From Nocardia panacis (GTDB lineage: Bacteria > Actinomycetota > Actinomycetes > Mycobacteriales > Mycobacteriaceae), in contig NZ_QZFU01000019.1 of NCBI RefSeq assembly GCF_003598715.1, positions 558,001 through 622,000 of the forward strand: 64,000 nucleotides of DNA, read 5' to 3'. The translations under genes were made by a program, and so were the position numbers. Shown here piece after piece: positions 24,972-33,419 of the stretch (the stretch's first letter is position 1; each line of letters starts with the position of its first letter). The notes beneath the pieces are model-generated. The model made no database searches and was not told the origin of the DNA. It saw only the letters and a list, made by a program, of their open reading frames with translations.

Positions 24972-26476
24972 GCGGCACGCTCCACGATCCGGTCGAGCAC
25001 CGATGCCGCGACCCGCACATCCCCGTCCAGCGGACGATCCGGGTCGACCGCCGCAATCGCATGCACGAGTTCCTCGATGACGGCGGCGCAGGCGGGCGCG
25101 GTGGGTCGGCGACCACCGACGTGCACCGCCTGCCGTAGGGCCAGTGCCAGTGATCCGTGCAGCCAGCGCAGCGCGGCGGCGGCGTCGAGCGCGTTGAGCG
25201 CGGCCTGGGTGCCGAACGGGATGACGTCCTGGTTGTGGCCGTTGGTCGGCAGGCTCTGCACGGAGGCGGGCACGGTGGAGCGCCGCAGGTTGGCCAGGAT
25301 GGCGGTGGCCGCCAACTGCACGCCCTGCACGCCGTGTTGTTTGCCGGGTTCGGTGGCCAGCATGGGTGGTAGTCCGCCGTTGCGGTGCGGGTCGATCAGC
25401 AGATCCAGTTGGCGTTCGGCGAGATTGCCCATCTGCGTTGTCACGGTGGTCAATTGGTCGGCGGCGAAGGCGACGGGCTGCCCGAAGAAGTTGCCGCCGT
25501 GCACGACCGTGTCGTGTTCGGGGAAGAACAGCGGGTTGTCGCTGATGCCGTTGAGGTCGTCGGCAATGACCGAACCGATGTGCTCGAGCGAGCCGCCGAC
25601 CGCGCCGAGCAGGTGCGGCGTGCAGCGAATGCTGTAGGGCTCCTGGAGGGATCGGGTGCCGGTGGGTCGGGTGCCGTCGAGGAGTTCGCGCAGCCGCGCT
25701 GCCGCGGCGCCCGCGTGCGGATGACCGAAGGCCGCCAGCAGGTGGGCCGAGAGGAAGCCGGGATCGCTGCCGAGGATATCGGTGAGCACCGCGCTCAGGG
25801 TGAGGGCGACGGCGTGTGAGCGCCGCACCGAGGCGAGCGCGAGTCCGGCGGCGGCCGCGGTGACGGCGGTGCCGTTGACCAGTCCGAGCCCGTCGCGTCC
25901 GTCGAGGGCCAGTGGGGTCAGTCCGGCGGTGACCAGGGCTTCTCCGGCGGGCATGCGGTGTCCGGCGAAGTAGGCCGAACCCTCCCCGCGCAACGCGCCC
26001 GCCACATAGGCCAGCGGAATGAGATCGCCACTGGCGCCGAGGGATCCGAGTCGAGGCACGGCCGGGGCGAAATCGGTGCCCAGCATGGCCGCCAACGCCT
26101 CGAGCACCGGTGCGGACACCCCGGAGTGGCCCTGGGCCAGTGACCACAGCCGGGCCAGCGCGGCCGCGCGCACCACCCGCGGCGGCAGGTCCGGACCTTG
26201 GCCCGCCGTCAGGTGGTAGAGGATGTTGTCGCACTGGTCGACGGCGGTGTCGCGGCCGGAGAATTCCACCAGCGGCCCGAATCCGGTGGTGGAACCGTAG
26301 ATTCGGTCCCCGGCGGCCAGTCGCCGCGAGACGAATTCCCGACAGGCCGCCACCTTGTCCAACACCTCGGGCGCGAGATCCACCCGGATCGGCGCGGCGG
26401 CCGCCTCCAGCAGTGCCGGGGTCAGCCGCCCCGGAATGGTGACGGTGGCGGGCACGGCATCGATTGTTGTGCGCAC
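24968..26476 (-). CDS. Tyrosine ammonia-lyase-like MIO enzyme (HAL/TAL/PAL family)
   Basis: The protein has 502 residues from a GTG (26476) sharing one base with the ligase stop (TAGTG). The MIO cofactor triad Ala148-Ser149-Gly150 is in RLGSLGASGDLIPLA. The catalytic Tyr60 is in YGSTTGFGPLV. The aromatic-selectivity pair reads His88-Leu89 (NILYHLTAG), as in the Rhodobacter tyrosine ammonia-lyase; histidine enzymes have Ser-His there. It should therefore deaminate tyrosine to p-coumarate, although MIO aminomutases share the fold. It is flanked in the operon by a CoA ligase and an FAD enzyme and is not in a histidine-utilisation (hut) context. Confidence 0.85.
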   Translation of the reverse strand: MRTTIDAVPATVTIPGRLTPALLEAAAAPIRVDLAPEVLDKVAACREFVSRRLAAGDRIYGSTTGFGPLVEFSGRDTAVDQCDNILYHLTAGQGPDLPPRVVRAAALARLWSLAQGHSGVSAPVLEALAAMLGTDFAPAVPRLGSLGASGDLIPLAYVAGALRGEGSAYFAGHRMPAGEALVTAGLTPLALDGRDGLGLVNGTAVTAAAAGLALASVRRSHAVALTLSAVLTDILGSDPGFLSAHLLAAFGHPHAGAAAARLRELLDGTRPTGTRSLQEPYSIRCTPHLLGAVGGSLEHIGSVIADDLNGISDNPLFFPEHDTVVHGGNFFGQPVAFAADQLTTVTTQMGNLAERQLDLLIDPHRNGGLPPMLATEPGKQHGVQGVQLAATAILANLRRSTVPASVQSLPTNGHNQDVIPFGTQAALNALDAAAALRWLHGSLALALRQAVHVGGRRPTAPACAAVIEELVHAIAAVDPDRPLDGDVRVAASVLDRIVERAA

Positions 26477-27957
26477 TATTTCGACTCTCCCGGAGCGAAG
26501 CGAAGGGTGTGTTTCTGGATTTTTCCGGCGGCATTCCTGGCCAGCCGGTCGACGAAGCGAATATGTCTGGGGATCTTGTAGGCGGCCAGCGTCCCGCGCA
26601 GCGCCGCGCGCAACTCCGCCTCGGTGACGGCGTCGGGCGCGGCCCGGACCACATAGGCCACCCCGACTTCGCCCCACCGTTCATCGGGCACCCCGACAAC
26701 GGCACATTCGACCACGCCCGCGACGGCATTGACGCGGGCCTCGACCTCGGCGGGATAGATGTTCTCGCCGCCGGAGATGATGATGTCCTTGATGCGGTCG
26801 ACCACGTGGATCCAACCGTCCTCGGCGACGCGCACCACATCACCCGAGCGAAACCAACCGTCGGCGAAGGAGTACTCGGCGGGGCGACGCCAGTAGCCGC
26901 GCGCCACATTCGGACCGCGCACCAACAGCTCGCCCGAGCCGTCGGCAGCGGGTTGGTCGACCGCGATATCGGTGAAGAAGTGCGGCACGCCCGCCGAGAC
27001 CGGCCGCGCGCCCGCTCCTTCGGCCGTGGCCAGGCATACCCCCGGTGCGGCCTCGGTCATCCCGTAGCCGTGCAGGATATCGACCCCGCGCCGCTGCCAG
27101 GCCGCGGCCACCCGCTCGGCGACCGAGGAGCCGCCGTAGATCACATAGCGCAGCGATCCCAGGTCGGTGCGCGCGAAGTCCGGGTGATCACACAGCATTT
27201 GGAGCATCGTCGGCACCCCGGAGAAGGCGCTGACCCGCGCCTCGGCGATGGTGGCCAGCACGGTGGCCGGGTCGAATCGCGGGAGCACGACCACGGTGCC
27301 GCCCTTGAACAGCGTCGGCAGGCTGACCAGGCCGAGGCCGGTCGCGTGAAACAGCGGCGCGAGGCACAGTGCGACATCGTCGGCGAGCACATCGATGTGG
27401 GCGAGTTGGTTGACGGTATTGAAGGTCAGATTGCCGTGGGTGAGCACGGCGGCCTTCGGCGTCCCGGTGGTGCCGCTGGTGTAGAGCAGTACGGCGGGAT
27501 CGTCCAGGCCGACGTCGGGGCCGATATCCGCAATGAGGTGCGCGGCGCCGGATGCGATGCGCGGCGGATCCCATTGCTCGATCGGTATCACGAACTCGAC
27601 ATCGCTCCCGGATACCAACGGGGCGTGCTCCGGGCCGTGCAATAGCAGGCGCGGCGCGGAATCCGCCAGCAGTCGCGAAATTTCGGGCGCGGTCAGTCTG
27701 GTGTTGAGCGGGACGAACAGGGCACCCAATCTGCCTGCGGCGAAAAAGATCTCGAAGGCAGCGATGTCATTGTGACCGAGGTAGGCGATACGATCGCCGC
27801 GCCCTATCCCGAGGGCGGCCATCGCGTGGGCCGAATTATCCACGCGCGCCGCCAATTCGGTGTAGGTGAGCGAGCGGTCGCCCTGACGAAGCGCGACGGA
27901 CGTCGGCCGAATGCGCGCCGCACGCCGAGGCCAACTGCCGAGGCCACTATCGGGCAT
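26476..27957 (-). CDS. Acyl/aryl-CoA ligase (AMP-forming), 4-coumarate ligase-like
   Basis: The protein has 493 residues from the ATG at 27957; an open frame to 28020 exists, but family alignment favours the internal start. The AMP-binding motif is LLYTSGTTGTPKA. Later motifs are YGMTEA, GWFRSGD, VDRIKDIIISGGENIYP and the C-terminal lysine in RNAAGKIQK. The enzyme activates a carboxylate as acyl-AMP and transfers it to CoA. As first gene of an overlapping operon with a tyrosine ammonia-lyase, its likely substrate is p-coumarate or a related aryl acid. A fatty-acid substrate cannot be excluded from sequence alone. Confidence 0.88.
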   Translation of the reverse strand: MPDSGLGSWPRRAARIRPTSVALRQGDRSLTYTELAARVDNSAHAMAALGIGRGDRIAYLGHNDIAAFEIFFAAGRLGALFVPLNTRLTAPEISRLLADSAPRLLLHGPEHAPLVSGSDVEFVIPIEQWDPPRIASGAAHLIADIGPDVGLDDPAVLLYTSGTTGTPKAAVLTHGNLTFNTVNQLAHIDVLADDVALCLAPLFHATGLGLVSLPTLFKGGTVVVLPRFDPATVLATIAEARVSAFSGVPTMLQMLCDHPDFARTDLGSLRYVIYGGSSVAERVAAAWQRRGVDILHGYGMTEAAPGVCLATAEGAGARPVSAGVPHFFTDIAVDQPAADGSGELLVRGPNVARGYWRRPAEYSFADGWFRSGDVVRVAEDGWIHVVDRIKDIIISGGENIYPAEVEARVNAVAGVVECAVVGVPDERWGEVGVAYVVRAAPDAVTEAELRAALRGTLAAYKIPRHIRFVDRLARNAAGKIQKHTLRFAPGESK

Positions 27958-28513
27958 TTCGCCCCCGGTCGGCCGAAGGACCTGCGGTAGGGCCCAATTC
28001 GATCCGCCGCCGCACGACAACCCCTTCCGATTCGGACCTCTCAGTCATGGGCGGCGACTCGTGGGCGCGATGGATAGCGGCCCGGACGCCGACGCTGCGA
28101 GAGGTGATCATGGGTCGAACTTTCTGCAAGGACTCCGCACCGCACACGCATGCCCGGCAACCGGATCGGCATTCGCTGGAAGCTCGCTGTGCGGTGATTG
28201 CTGGGTACTTTGGCACGCCAAGTATCGCCGTGTCCAGCCGAGCCGAGAGTGTCCAAACTTCCCAATCCCGGGAGGTTCTGGCACGACAGTACCGAGATTC
28301 ATCCGGCGTTTCGATTTCGGCCGCCGACGATTCATCAACCTTTGTTAGCCGCGATCGACATTCTCCCGAGCCATAAGCATGCGGAATCGCTATCGCGGAC
28401 GATGACTTGTCAATCAACGCATTTACGGTGTTATGCTGACGCGCCGGTTTCGCCGCCGCCGTGGTCGGCAAGGCGTACCGCTCAGCCCACCAAGATTCAC
28501 AGGAGCGAGCCAA
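27958..28513. promoter_or_regulatory. Divergent promoter region of the TAL and CHS-like genes
   Basis: This 556-base gap separates the ligase operon (minus) from the CHS/KAS III-like gene (plus). I see no convincing coding pattern in it. A plus-strand promoter candidate is TTGTCA (28407-28412) and TATGCT (28432-28437), 19 bases apart, about 75 bases before the GTG at 28514. No operator was recognised for the ligase side. Confidence 0.4.
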
Positions 28514-29656
28514 GTGACCGCCGCCACCACAATCGATCCGATCCTGATTTCCATTGCCGCCGAACTCCCCCGCCCCGAATTCAGCACCGAGGAATTGCTC
28601 ACCGCCGGGCGCGGACACCTCTCCGATGCCCTCATCGGCATGCTCAACGGCATCGGCGTGCACAAGCGGCATTCGGTGCTGGCCAATTATCCCGATGTTC
28701 TGTTCGCGGACGCGGAGCCGGAACTCGATATCGCCACCGCCGACCTCGCGGTGCTCGCGGCGCGGAAGTGCCTGGCCAAGTCCGATATCGACCCGGAATC
28801 GATCGGACTGGTGCTCGGTATTTCCAGCGCGCCGGGCCGACTGCTGCCCAGCCTGGTCTGCGATGTCATCGCCCGCATGCCGGAAATTCCGCGCACCGTG
28901 GCCAATCTCAGTATCGAATATATGGGCTGCTCGGCCATGGCCAAGGTGGTGGAGACGGCGCGCTGGTATCTGAGCTGCAATCCGGGAAAGCGGGTGCTGG
29001 CCTGCTTCACCGAGGCCATCACCCCGCTCTCGCCGGTACTGCCCGATTTCTACTCGCATTTCACCGAGATAGACCGGGCCGATCGCCAGAAAACCGTCGA
29101 CGCGCTGCACGGATTTCTCTTCGCCGACGCCGCCGTCGCCATGGTTTTCGGCGCAGAGGGCGATGGACCATCCTTCGGGCCGGTCGCGAATCTGACCAAT
29201 GAGCGCCCCGAGGACACCGAACTCGGCACCGTTCCCGACGGCGGCTCCGACATCCCGGTCGTGCACGGCCGCCGCCTCTACACCCTGAGCGCCGACGTCA
29301 CCCCGCGCGGCGCCTTCTACGCGCGGGAAACCGTGCGAATGCTGTTGGCCGACAAGGCCACCGGACTCACCGCACCCGTCGACGCCGCCACCCTGCTCAT
29401 GCACACCGGCAGCACCCGTATCCTCGACGCGCTGTGCGAACAGTTCGGCGTCGATCCGCAGGCGCAGACGGTCGCGTCCTCGTATCGGGTGCTGCGCGAA
29501 TACGGCAATACCCTCGGCTGTTCGGTGCCGCTGATGGTGGCCGAACCCACCGATCGGCGCGCGGGCGAGGGTATCGTCGTCGCCTTCGGACTCAGCTTCA
29601 GTTGCGGCGCGTTCACCATGAAGGTGCCCGAAGGCGGCTGGAATCCCGGTGTCTGA
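28514..29656 (+). CDS. Type III polyketide synthase/KAS III-like enzyme
   Basis: The protein has 380 residues from a GTG preceded by AGGAG (28501-28505). It has the thiolase-fold Cys-His-Asn triad: Cys139 in EYMGCSAM, His297 in LLMHTGSTRIL and Asn332 in LREYGNTLG. The last closely resembles the SEYGN motif of chalcone synthases, and length also fits (about 390). The GFGPG loop of plant type III enzymes is absent (IVVAFGLSFSCGAF), so it may be intermediate between KAS III and type III PKS. It is divergent from the ligase-TAL-FAD operon; p-coumaroyl-CoA or its reduced form is a sensible starter. It would condense acyl-CoA with malonyl-CoA. Confidence 0.8.
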   Translation: MTAATTIDPILISIAAELPRPEFSTEELLTAGRGHLSDALIGMLNGIGVHKRHSVLANYPDVLFADAEPELDIATADLAVLAARKCLAKSDIDPESIGLVLGISSAPGRLLPSLVCDVIARMPEIPRTVANLSIEYMGCSAMAKVVETARWYLSCNPGKRVLACFTEAITPLSPVLPDFYSHFTEIDRADRQKTVDALHGFLFADAAVAMVFGAEGDGPSFGPVANLTNERPEDTELGTVPDGGSDIPVVHGRRLYTLSADVTPRGAFYARETVRMLLADKATGLTAPVDAATLLMHTGSTRILDALCEQFGVDPQAQTVASSYRVLREYGNTLGCSVPLMVAEPTDRRAGEGIVVAFGLSFSCGAFTMKVPEGGWNPGV

Positions 29657-29665
29657 CAACCGGAT

Positions 29666-30559
29666 TCAGGACGGAACGGTCAAACCAGGCTGAGTGGTCG
29701 CTATCGTGCGCATCATGGCGATCACGGCGCGCACCCGCGCCAACCGCCGCAGATCGCGCGGCACGATCAGCCAGTACTTGCGCGCGACGGTGACCTCATC
29801 GGGCAGCACACGCACCAGCCGCGGGTCCGGATCACCGATATACAGCGGTAGCACCGCCACACCGGATCCGGCCGCCGCCGCGGTCCACTGACCGGTGACA
29901 TTGTTGGTCTGGATCTGCGCGCGATGCCCCGGCACGATGTCGTCGAGGATGCGCAGCGCCGCGATGTCGAGCAGCGAATCGATATAGCCGATCAGCCGAT
30001 GCTCTTGCAGATCGGTCGCGCGTGCGATCCTCGGATGCGTCGCCAGGTATTCGCACGTCGCGTAAAGGCCGAGTTCGTAGTCGGCGAGTTCGGCGCATTC
30101 CACCGACCGCTGTGCGGGCGGCTCCAAGGTCACCGCCAGATCGAACTCGCGGGTGGAGAGCACATCATTCCTTGTCGCGGTGACGATTTGGATATCCAGG
30201 TCCGGATGGGTCGCGCACAGTTCGGCCAGATTCGGTGCGAGCACGAAGGTGCCGAATCCGTCCGGGGTCGCCACCCGCACCGTGCCCGACAGGCGACCCC
30301 CGCCCGAGGCGGTGCTCTCCATCGCGGCCAACAGGGTGGACTCGATCGCCTCCGCGTGGACCAGCAGGCGATGGCCCGCATCGGTGAGCACCCAGCCCGC
30401 CGGGGCACGATCGAAGAGCCGATTGCCGATCGACCGCTCCAAGGCGGCAATGCGCCGCCCGACGGTGGTGTGGTTGACACCGAGCCGCCGGCCGGCGGTA
30501 AGCAGCCTGCGGGTGCGCGCCACCTCGAGAAAGTATCGGAGATCATCCGCAACGATCAT
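29666..30559 (-). CDS. LysR-family transcriptional regulator
   Basis: The protein has 297 residues from the ATG at 30559. The N-terminal winged helix (DDLRYFLEVARTRRLLTAGRR... about residues 5-60) shows the typical LysR pattern, with NHTTVGRRIAALE as recognition helix; the remainder is a periplasmic-binding-like effector domain. It converges with the CHS-like gene (9 bases apart) and is divergent from an iron-type alcohol dehydrogenase, with a perfect operator-like palindrome between them. It most likely controls the dehydrogenase-azoreductase pair and itself. The inducer is unknown. Confidence 0.9.
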   Translation of the reverse strand: MIVADDLRYFLEVARTRRLLTAGRRLGVNHTTVGRRIAALERSIGNRLFDRAPAGWVLTDAGHRLLVHAEAIESTLLAAMESTASGGGRLSGTVRVATPDGFGTFVLAPNLAELCATHPDLDIQIVTATRNDVLSTREFDLAVTLEPPAQRSVECAELADYELGLYATCEYLATHPRIARATDLQEHRLIGYIDSLLDIAALRILDDIVPGHRAQIQTNNVTGQWTAAAAGSGVAVLPLYIGDPDPRLVRVLPDEVTVARKYWLIVPRDLRRLARVRAVIAMMRTIATTQPGLTVPS

Positions 30560-30577
30560 CGACCCCACCGTAGGGGG

Positions 30578-30595
30578 TTGTGCAAATCCGCACAA
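30578..30595. promoter_or_regulatory. LysR-type operator
   Basis: TTGTGC-AAATCC-GCACAA is a perfect interrupted palindrome fitting the LysR T-N11-A pattern. It lies 18 bases from the LysR start and 55 bases before the dehydrogenase ATG, in the divergent gap. It is the likely binding site of the adjacent regulator. Confidence 0.65.
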
Positions 30596-30649
30596 CGCTG
30601 TGCCTGATTCACCGTTGTGATCTGCACTCGATCGCATGAGACTCACCTC

Positions 30650-31810
30650 ATGGCTGCACATATCGCACTGCCGCGGATCATGCGCATCGGTGGCGGATCC
30701 GTACGCGAGATCGGCGAGGTCGTCTCCGGACTCGGACTCGCCCGACCGCTCATCGTCACCGATTCGTTCCTCGTCGGCACCGGCGCGGCCGACCGGATGA
30801 TGAATGATCTCGCGGCGGCGGGACTCACACCGCGACTGTTCGCCGAGACCGTCCCGGACCCCACCACCGATTCGCTCACGGCCGGACTCGCCGCGCTCGA
30901 AGCGCACAGGGCCGACTCGGTCATCGGCTTCGGCGGCGGCAGTCCGATGGACACCGCCAAAGCGCTCGGCCTGCTCGGTCGCCAGGGCGGACAGATGCGC
31001 GACTACAAGGCCCCACGCCAGAACACCGGACCGGCGCTGCCGATCATCGCCGTGCCCACCACCGCCGGAAGCGGTTCGGAGGCAACGCAGTTCACCATCA
31101 TCAGCGATAGCGGCAGCGATGAGAAGATGCTGTGCACCGGGCCTGCGTTCCTGCCCGTCGCCGCTGTTGTCGACTACGAGCTGACCGTCTCCATGCCGCC
31201 GCGACTCACCGCCGACACCGGCGTGGACGCCCTCACCCACGCCATCGAGGCGTATGTCAGCAAGAAGGCGAATCCGTTCTCCGACAGCCTCGCTCTGACG
31301 GCCATCCAGACCATCGGGCAAGTGCTGCGCCGGGTATACGCCGACGGCGGCGATAGAGGGGCCAGGGAGCGGATGATGCTCGCCGCCACCCAGGCGGGTA
31401 TCGCCTTCTCCAATTCCAGTGTCGCGCTGGTGCACGGGATGAGCAGGCCCATTGGCGCGCATTTCCATGTGGCGCACGGACTTTCCAATGCCATGCTGTT
31501 CCCGGCCGTGACCGCCTTCTCGGTGCGGGCCGCCGAGTCCCGCTACGCCGACTGCGCCAGGGCGCTCGGGGTGGCGACAGCGACCGACAGCGCGGCCGCG
31601 GCGGCCGACGGACTCGTCACCGCCCTCGCGGACCTGTGCCGGGATGTACACGTGCCGACGCCCAAAACCTATGGCATCGACCGGGATCGCTGGCACGAGC
31701 TGATTCCGCTGATGGCCGAGCAGGCTCTCGCCTCCGGCTCGCCGGGCAATAACCCCCGCGTACCCACCGACGCCGAAATCCGCGACCTGTACGCGCGGAT
31801 CTACGGCTGA
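30650..31810 (+). CDS. Iron-containing alcohol dehydrogenase
   Basis: The protein has 386 residues from the ATG at 30650 (an earlier in-frame ATG at 30617 lies nearer the operator). The NAD-binding segment GFGGGSPMDTAKALG and the metal-site region (DTGVDALTHAIEAYVS, then MSRPIGAHFHVAHGLSNA with the conserved His residues) identify the Fe-ADH family. It should interconvert an alcohol and an aldehyde or ketone with NAD(P). It is divergent from LysR and 26 bases upstream of an azoreductase-like gene. Maleylacetate-reductase-type activity is less likely, but the substrate is not determinable. Confidence 0.9.
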   Translation: MAAHIALPRIMRIGGGSVREIGEVVSGLGLARPLIVTDSFLVGTGAADRMMNDLAAAGLTPRLFAETVPDPTTDSLTAGLAALEAHRADSVIGFGGGSPMDTAKALGLLGRQGGQMRDYKAPRQNTGPALPIIAVPTTAGSGSEATQFTIISDSGSDEKMLCTGPAFLPVAAVVDYELTVSMPPRLTADTGVDALTHAIEAYVSKKANPFSDSLALTAIQTIGQVLRRVYADGGDRGARERMMLAATQAGIAFSNSSVALVHGMSRPIGAHFHVAHGLSNAMLFPAVTAFSVRAAESRYADCARALGVATATDSAAAAADGLVTALADLCRDVHVPTPKTYGIDRDRWHELIPLMAEQALASGSPGNNPRVPTDAEIRDLYARIYG

Positions 31811-31836
31811 ACACTGCGGATTCGAGGAACCCTTTC

Positions 31837-32463
31837 ATGACACGCCTGCTGCACCTGAGTGCCTCGCCGCGCGGCGAGCAATCCGAATCCCTAGCGTTGG
31901 GAAAGTCTTTCCTGACCGGATACCGACAGACCCACCTCGACGCAGTCATCGACGAATGGGATCTGTGGGACACTCCCCTGCCCTACCTAGGCGCCACCGC
32001 CGCGCGCGCGAAGATGAACGCACTCGCCGGCTTCGAACTCTCCGATGAGGAGCAGGCGACCCGGCTCGACGTGCGGGCGACCTTCGACCGCTTCAACAGC
32101 TACGACCACTACCTGTTCACCGTGCCCATGTGGAATCACGGATTCCCTTACGTCCTCAAGCATTTCATCGATGTGGTGTCGCAGAACGACATGCTGTTCA
32201 GCATCACCCCCGAGGACGGCTACCGCGGCCTGCTGACCGACAAGAAGGCGGCCGTCGTCTACACCGCCGCCGTCTACCACCCCGACAGCCCCGACAAGTT
32301 CGGCGTCGACCACCAGGCCGCCTATTTCGACTACTGGCTCAACTTCGCCGGCATCACCGACACCGCGCGAATCACCTTCCTGGCCAACCTCTTCGACCCC
32401 AATGCCGCCGAAACCCGCACCCGCGCCCACGAAAGCGCCACCGCTCTCGGCAAGGGCTTCTGA
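31837..32463 (+). CDS. azoR: FMN-dependent NADH:quinone oxidoreductase/azoreductase
   Basis: This 208-residue flavodoxin-like protein is of the AzoR type. The FMN phosphate loop is visible in LHLSASPRGEQSES near the N-terminus, and the isoalloxazine-binding segment is VPMWNHGFPYVLKHFID. It reduces quinones or azo compounds with NADH. It follows the Fe-alcohol dehydrogenase by 26 bases and is probably in one transcript controlled by LysR. Together they suggest detoxification of a carbonyl/quinone or aromatic compound. Confidence 0.88.
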   Translation: MTRLLHLSASPRGEQSESLALGKSFLTGYRQTHLDAVIDEWDLWDTPLPYLGATAARAKMNALAGFELSDEEQATRLDVRATFDRFNSYDHYLFTVPMWNHGFPYVLKHFIDVVSQNDMLFSITPEDGYRGLLTDKKAAVVYTAAVYHPDSPDKFGVDHQAAYFDYWLNFAGITDTARITFLANLFDPNAAETRTRAHESATALGKGF

Positions 32464-32484
32464 AGCGCGAGGTATCGCGCCGCA

Positions 32485-32673
32485 TCAAGCGAGAGCGAAG
32501 CCGTCCTCCAAATAGAGCGCCACGCCCTCGGCCCTGGCTCGACGCGCCGCGGCGGCGCGTCGAGCCGGCAGGCCGGGCAGTCGCCGGACCACCTCGGCGC
32601 AATCACACCAGGCCCAACCCCGAAGTTCTTCGGCCTGGAGGGTTATCGCGTCGGGCCGCTCCGCGCCGAGCAC
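32485..32673 (-). pseudogene. C-terminal remnant of a NUDIX hydrolase
   Basis: The minus strand encodes ITLQAEELRGWAWCDCAEV, then RRLPGLPARRAAAARRARAEG and YLEDG. This matches the C-terminal part of common actinobacterial NUDIX hydrolases (ELRSWRWC..., then YLEDG). The NUDIX box and the first half are absent: only 21 bases separate the remnant from the stop of the next minus-strand gene. It is therefore a 5'-truncated fragment. Confidence 0.6.
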
Positions 32674-32694
32674 GCCACCGTATGCGCCAACCCG

Positions 32695-33180
32695 TCAGCG
32701 GACGGTGTAGGTCACCGAGCAGTCGCCGTTGGTGTAGTTCTGGGCCGAGCCGTGGTTGTGTGCGCCCAATACGAAGGCGACTTTGCCCGGCTTGGTGGCG
32801 ACACCGGGGACGACGAGGGTGGTGCTGGAGCCGCGGACCTGGGCGGTGACATCGGCTTGGCCGTTCCTGCTGGTGTCGATATTGGCCCAGGTGACGGTGA
32901 AGTGCTGTTCGTAGCCGACATCGGAGTGGGAGTCGGTCACCAGGATCAGATCCAGGGTGCCGTCGCCGTGCGGGACGGCATAGGCGTCGCTGGACGCCTC
33001 GACATTGAAGTCGTCGGGCGTCGGATAGGTGATGGTGCAGACCTTTTCCGAACCCGGAACCGGGCCTGCCATGGCGACCGGGCCGCCGCCGATGACCGCG
33101 GCGGAGGCGAGGGCGATGGTGGCGAGCGCCGAAAAGCTATAGTACGCGAAGGTTTTCGTCACAACTGTCCTATCGATCAT
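32695..33180 (-). CDS. Secreted protein of unknown function
   Basis: This 161-residue protein has an N-terminal export signal: a short basic start, a hydrophobic core (about residues 14-36) and AMAGP at the likely cleavage site. The mature part is beta-rich, with two Cys (VCTITY and GDCSVTYTV) that could form a disulphide bridging first and last strands, and resembles an immunoglobulin-like sandwich. No family was recognised. It is transcribed away from the DMT transporter genes and has no evident operon partner. Confidence 0.7.
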   Translation of the reverse strand: MIDRTVVTKTFAYYSFSALATIALASAAVIGGGPVAMAGPVPGSEKVCTITYPTPDDFNVEASSDAYAVPHGDGTLDLILVTDSHSDVGYEQHFTVTWANIDTSRNGQADVTAQVRGSSTTLVVPGVATKPGKVAFVLGAHNHGSAQNYTNGDCSVTYTVR

Positions 33181-33287
33181 GAGATGTACCGGACAAACGT
33201 GGCCGCCCCCTGACGCGCGGGGCGAGATGAATCACCTCATGGTATCGACCGAACTCGACCGGGCCATGCCCCCGAAATACCTGTCGT

Positions 33288-33329
33288 TGACAGTCCGCCG
33301 TCATTGATCGTACCGTCAGACAACGGTAC
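33288..33329 (+). promoter_or_regulatory. Promoter with overlapping palindrome for the DMT pair
   Basis: A consensus -35 TTGACA (33288-33293) is followed after 17 bases by TACCGT (33311-33316), which fits TAnnnT. The -10 lies inside the palindrome GTACCGT-N6-ACGGTAC (33310-33329), flanked by direct CATTGAT repeats. This layout suits repression. The first transporter codon is about 90 bases downstream. Confidence 0.55.
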
Positions 33330-33419
33330 ATTGATTGGCGTTACATACTCGGCGGGTCGCCGGGGAGCGCGCCACGCACTACCGGCCCCATACCCGGCAC
33401 AGCAAGGACGTGGCTCATC

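Noticed and set aside
23517..26909. 1,130-residue minus frame joining ligase, lyase and FAD regions
   Set aside because: Only the last 484 residues form a real protein (FAD enzyme from 24971); the rest is out of frame with the lyase and ligase.
27947..29659. 570-residue minus frame opposite the CHS-like gene
   Set aside because: It is antisense to a gene with a full catalytic triad and ribosome site, and its translation resembles no family.
29666..31696. 676-residue extension of the LysR frame across the divergent dehydrogenase
   Set aside because: LysR starts at 30559 with a standard helix-turn-helix; upstream residues are antisense to the dehydrogenase.
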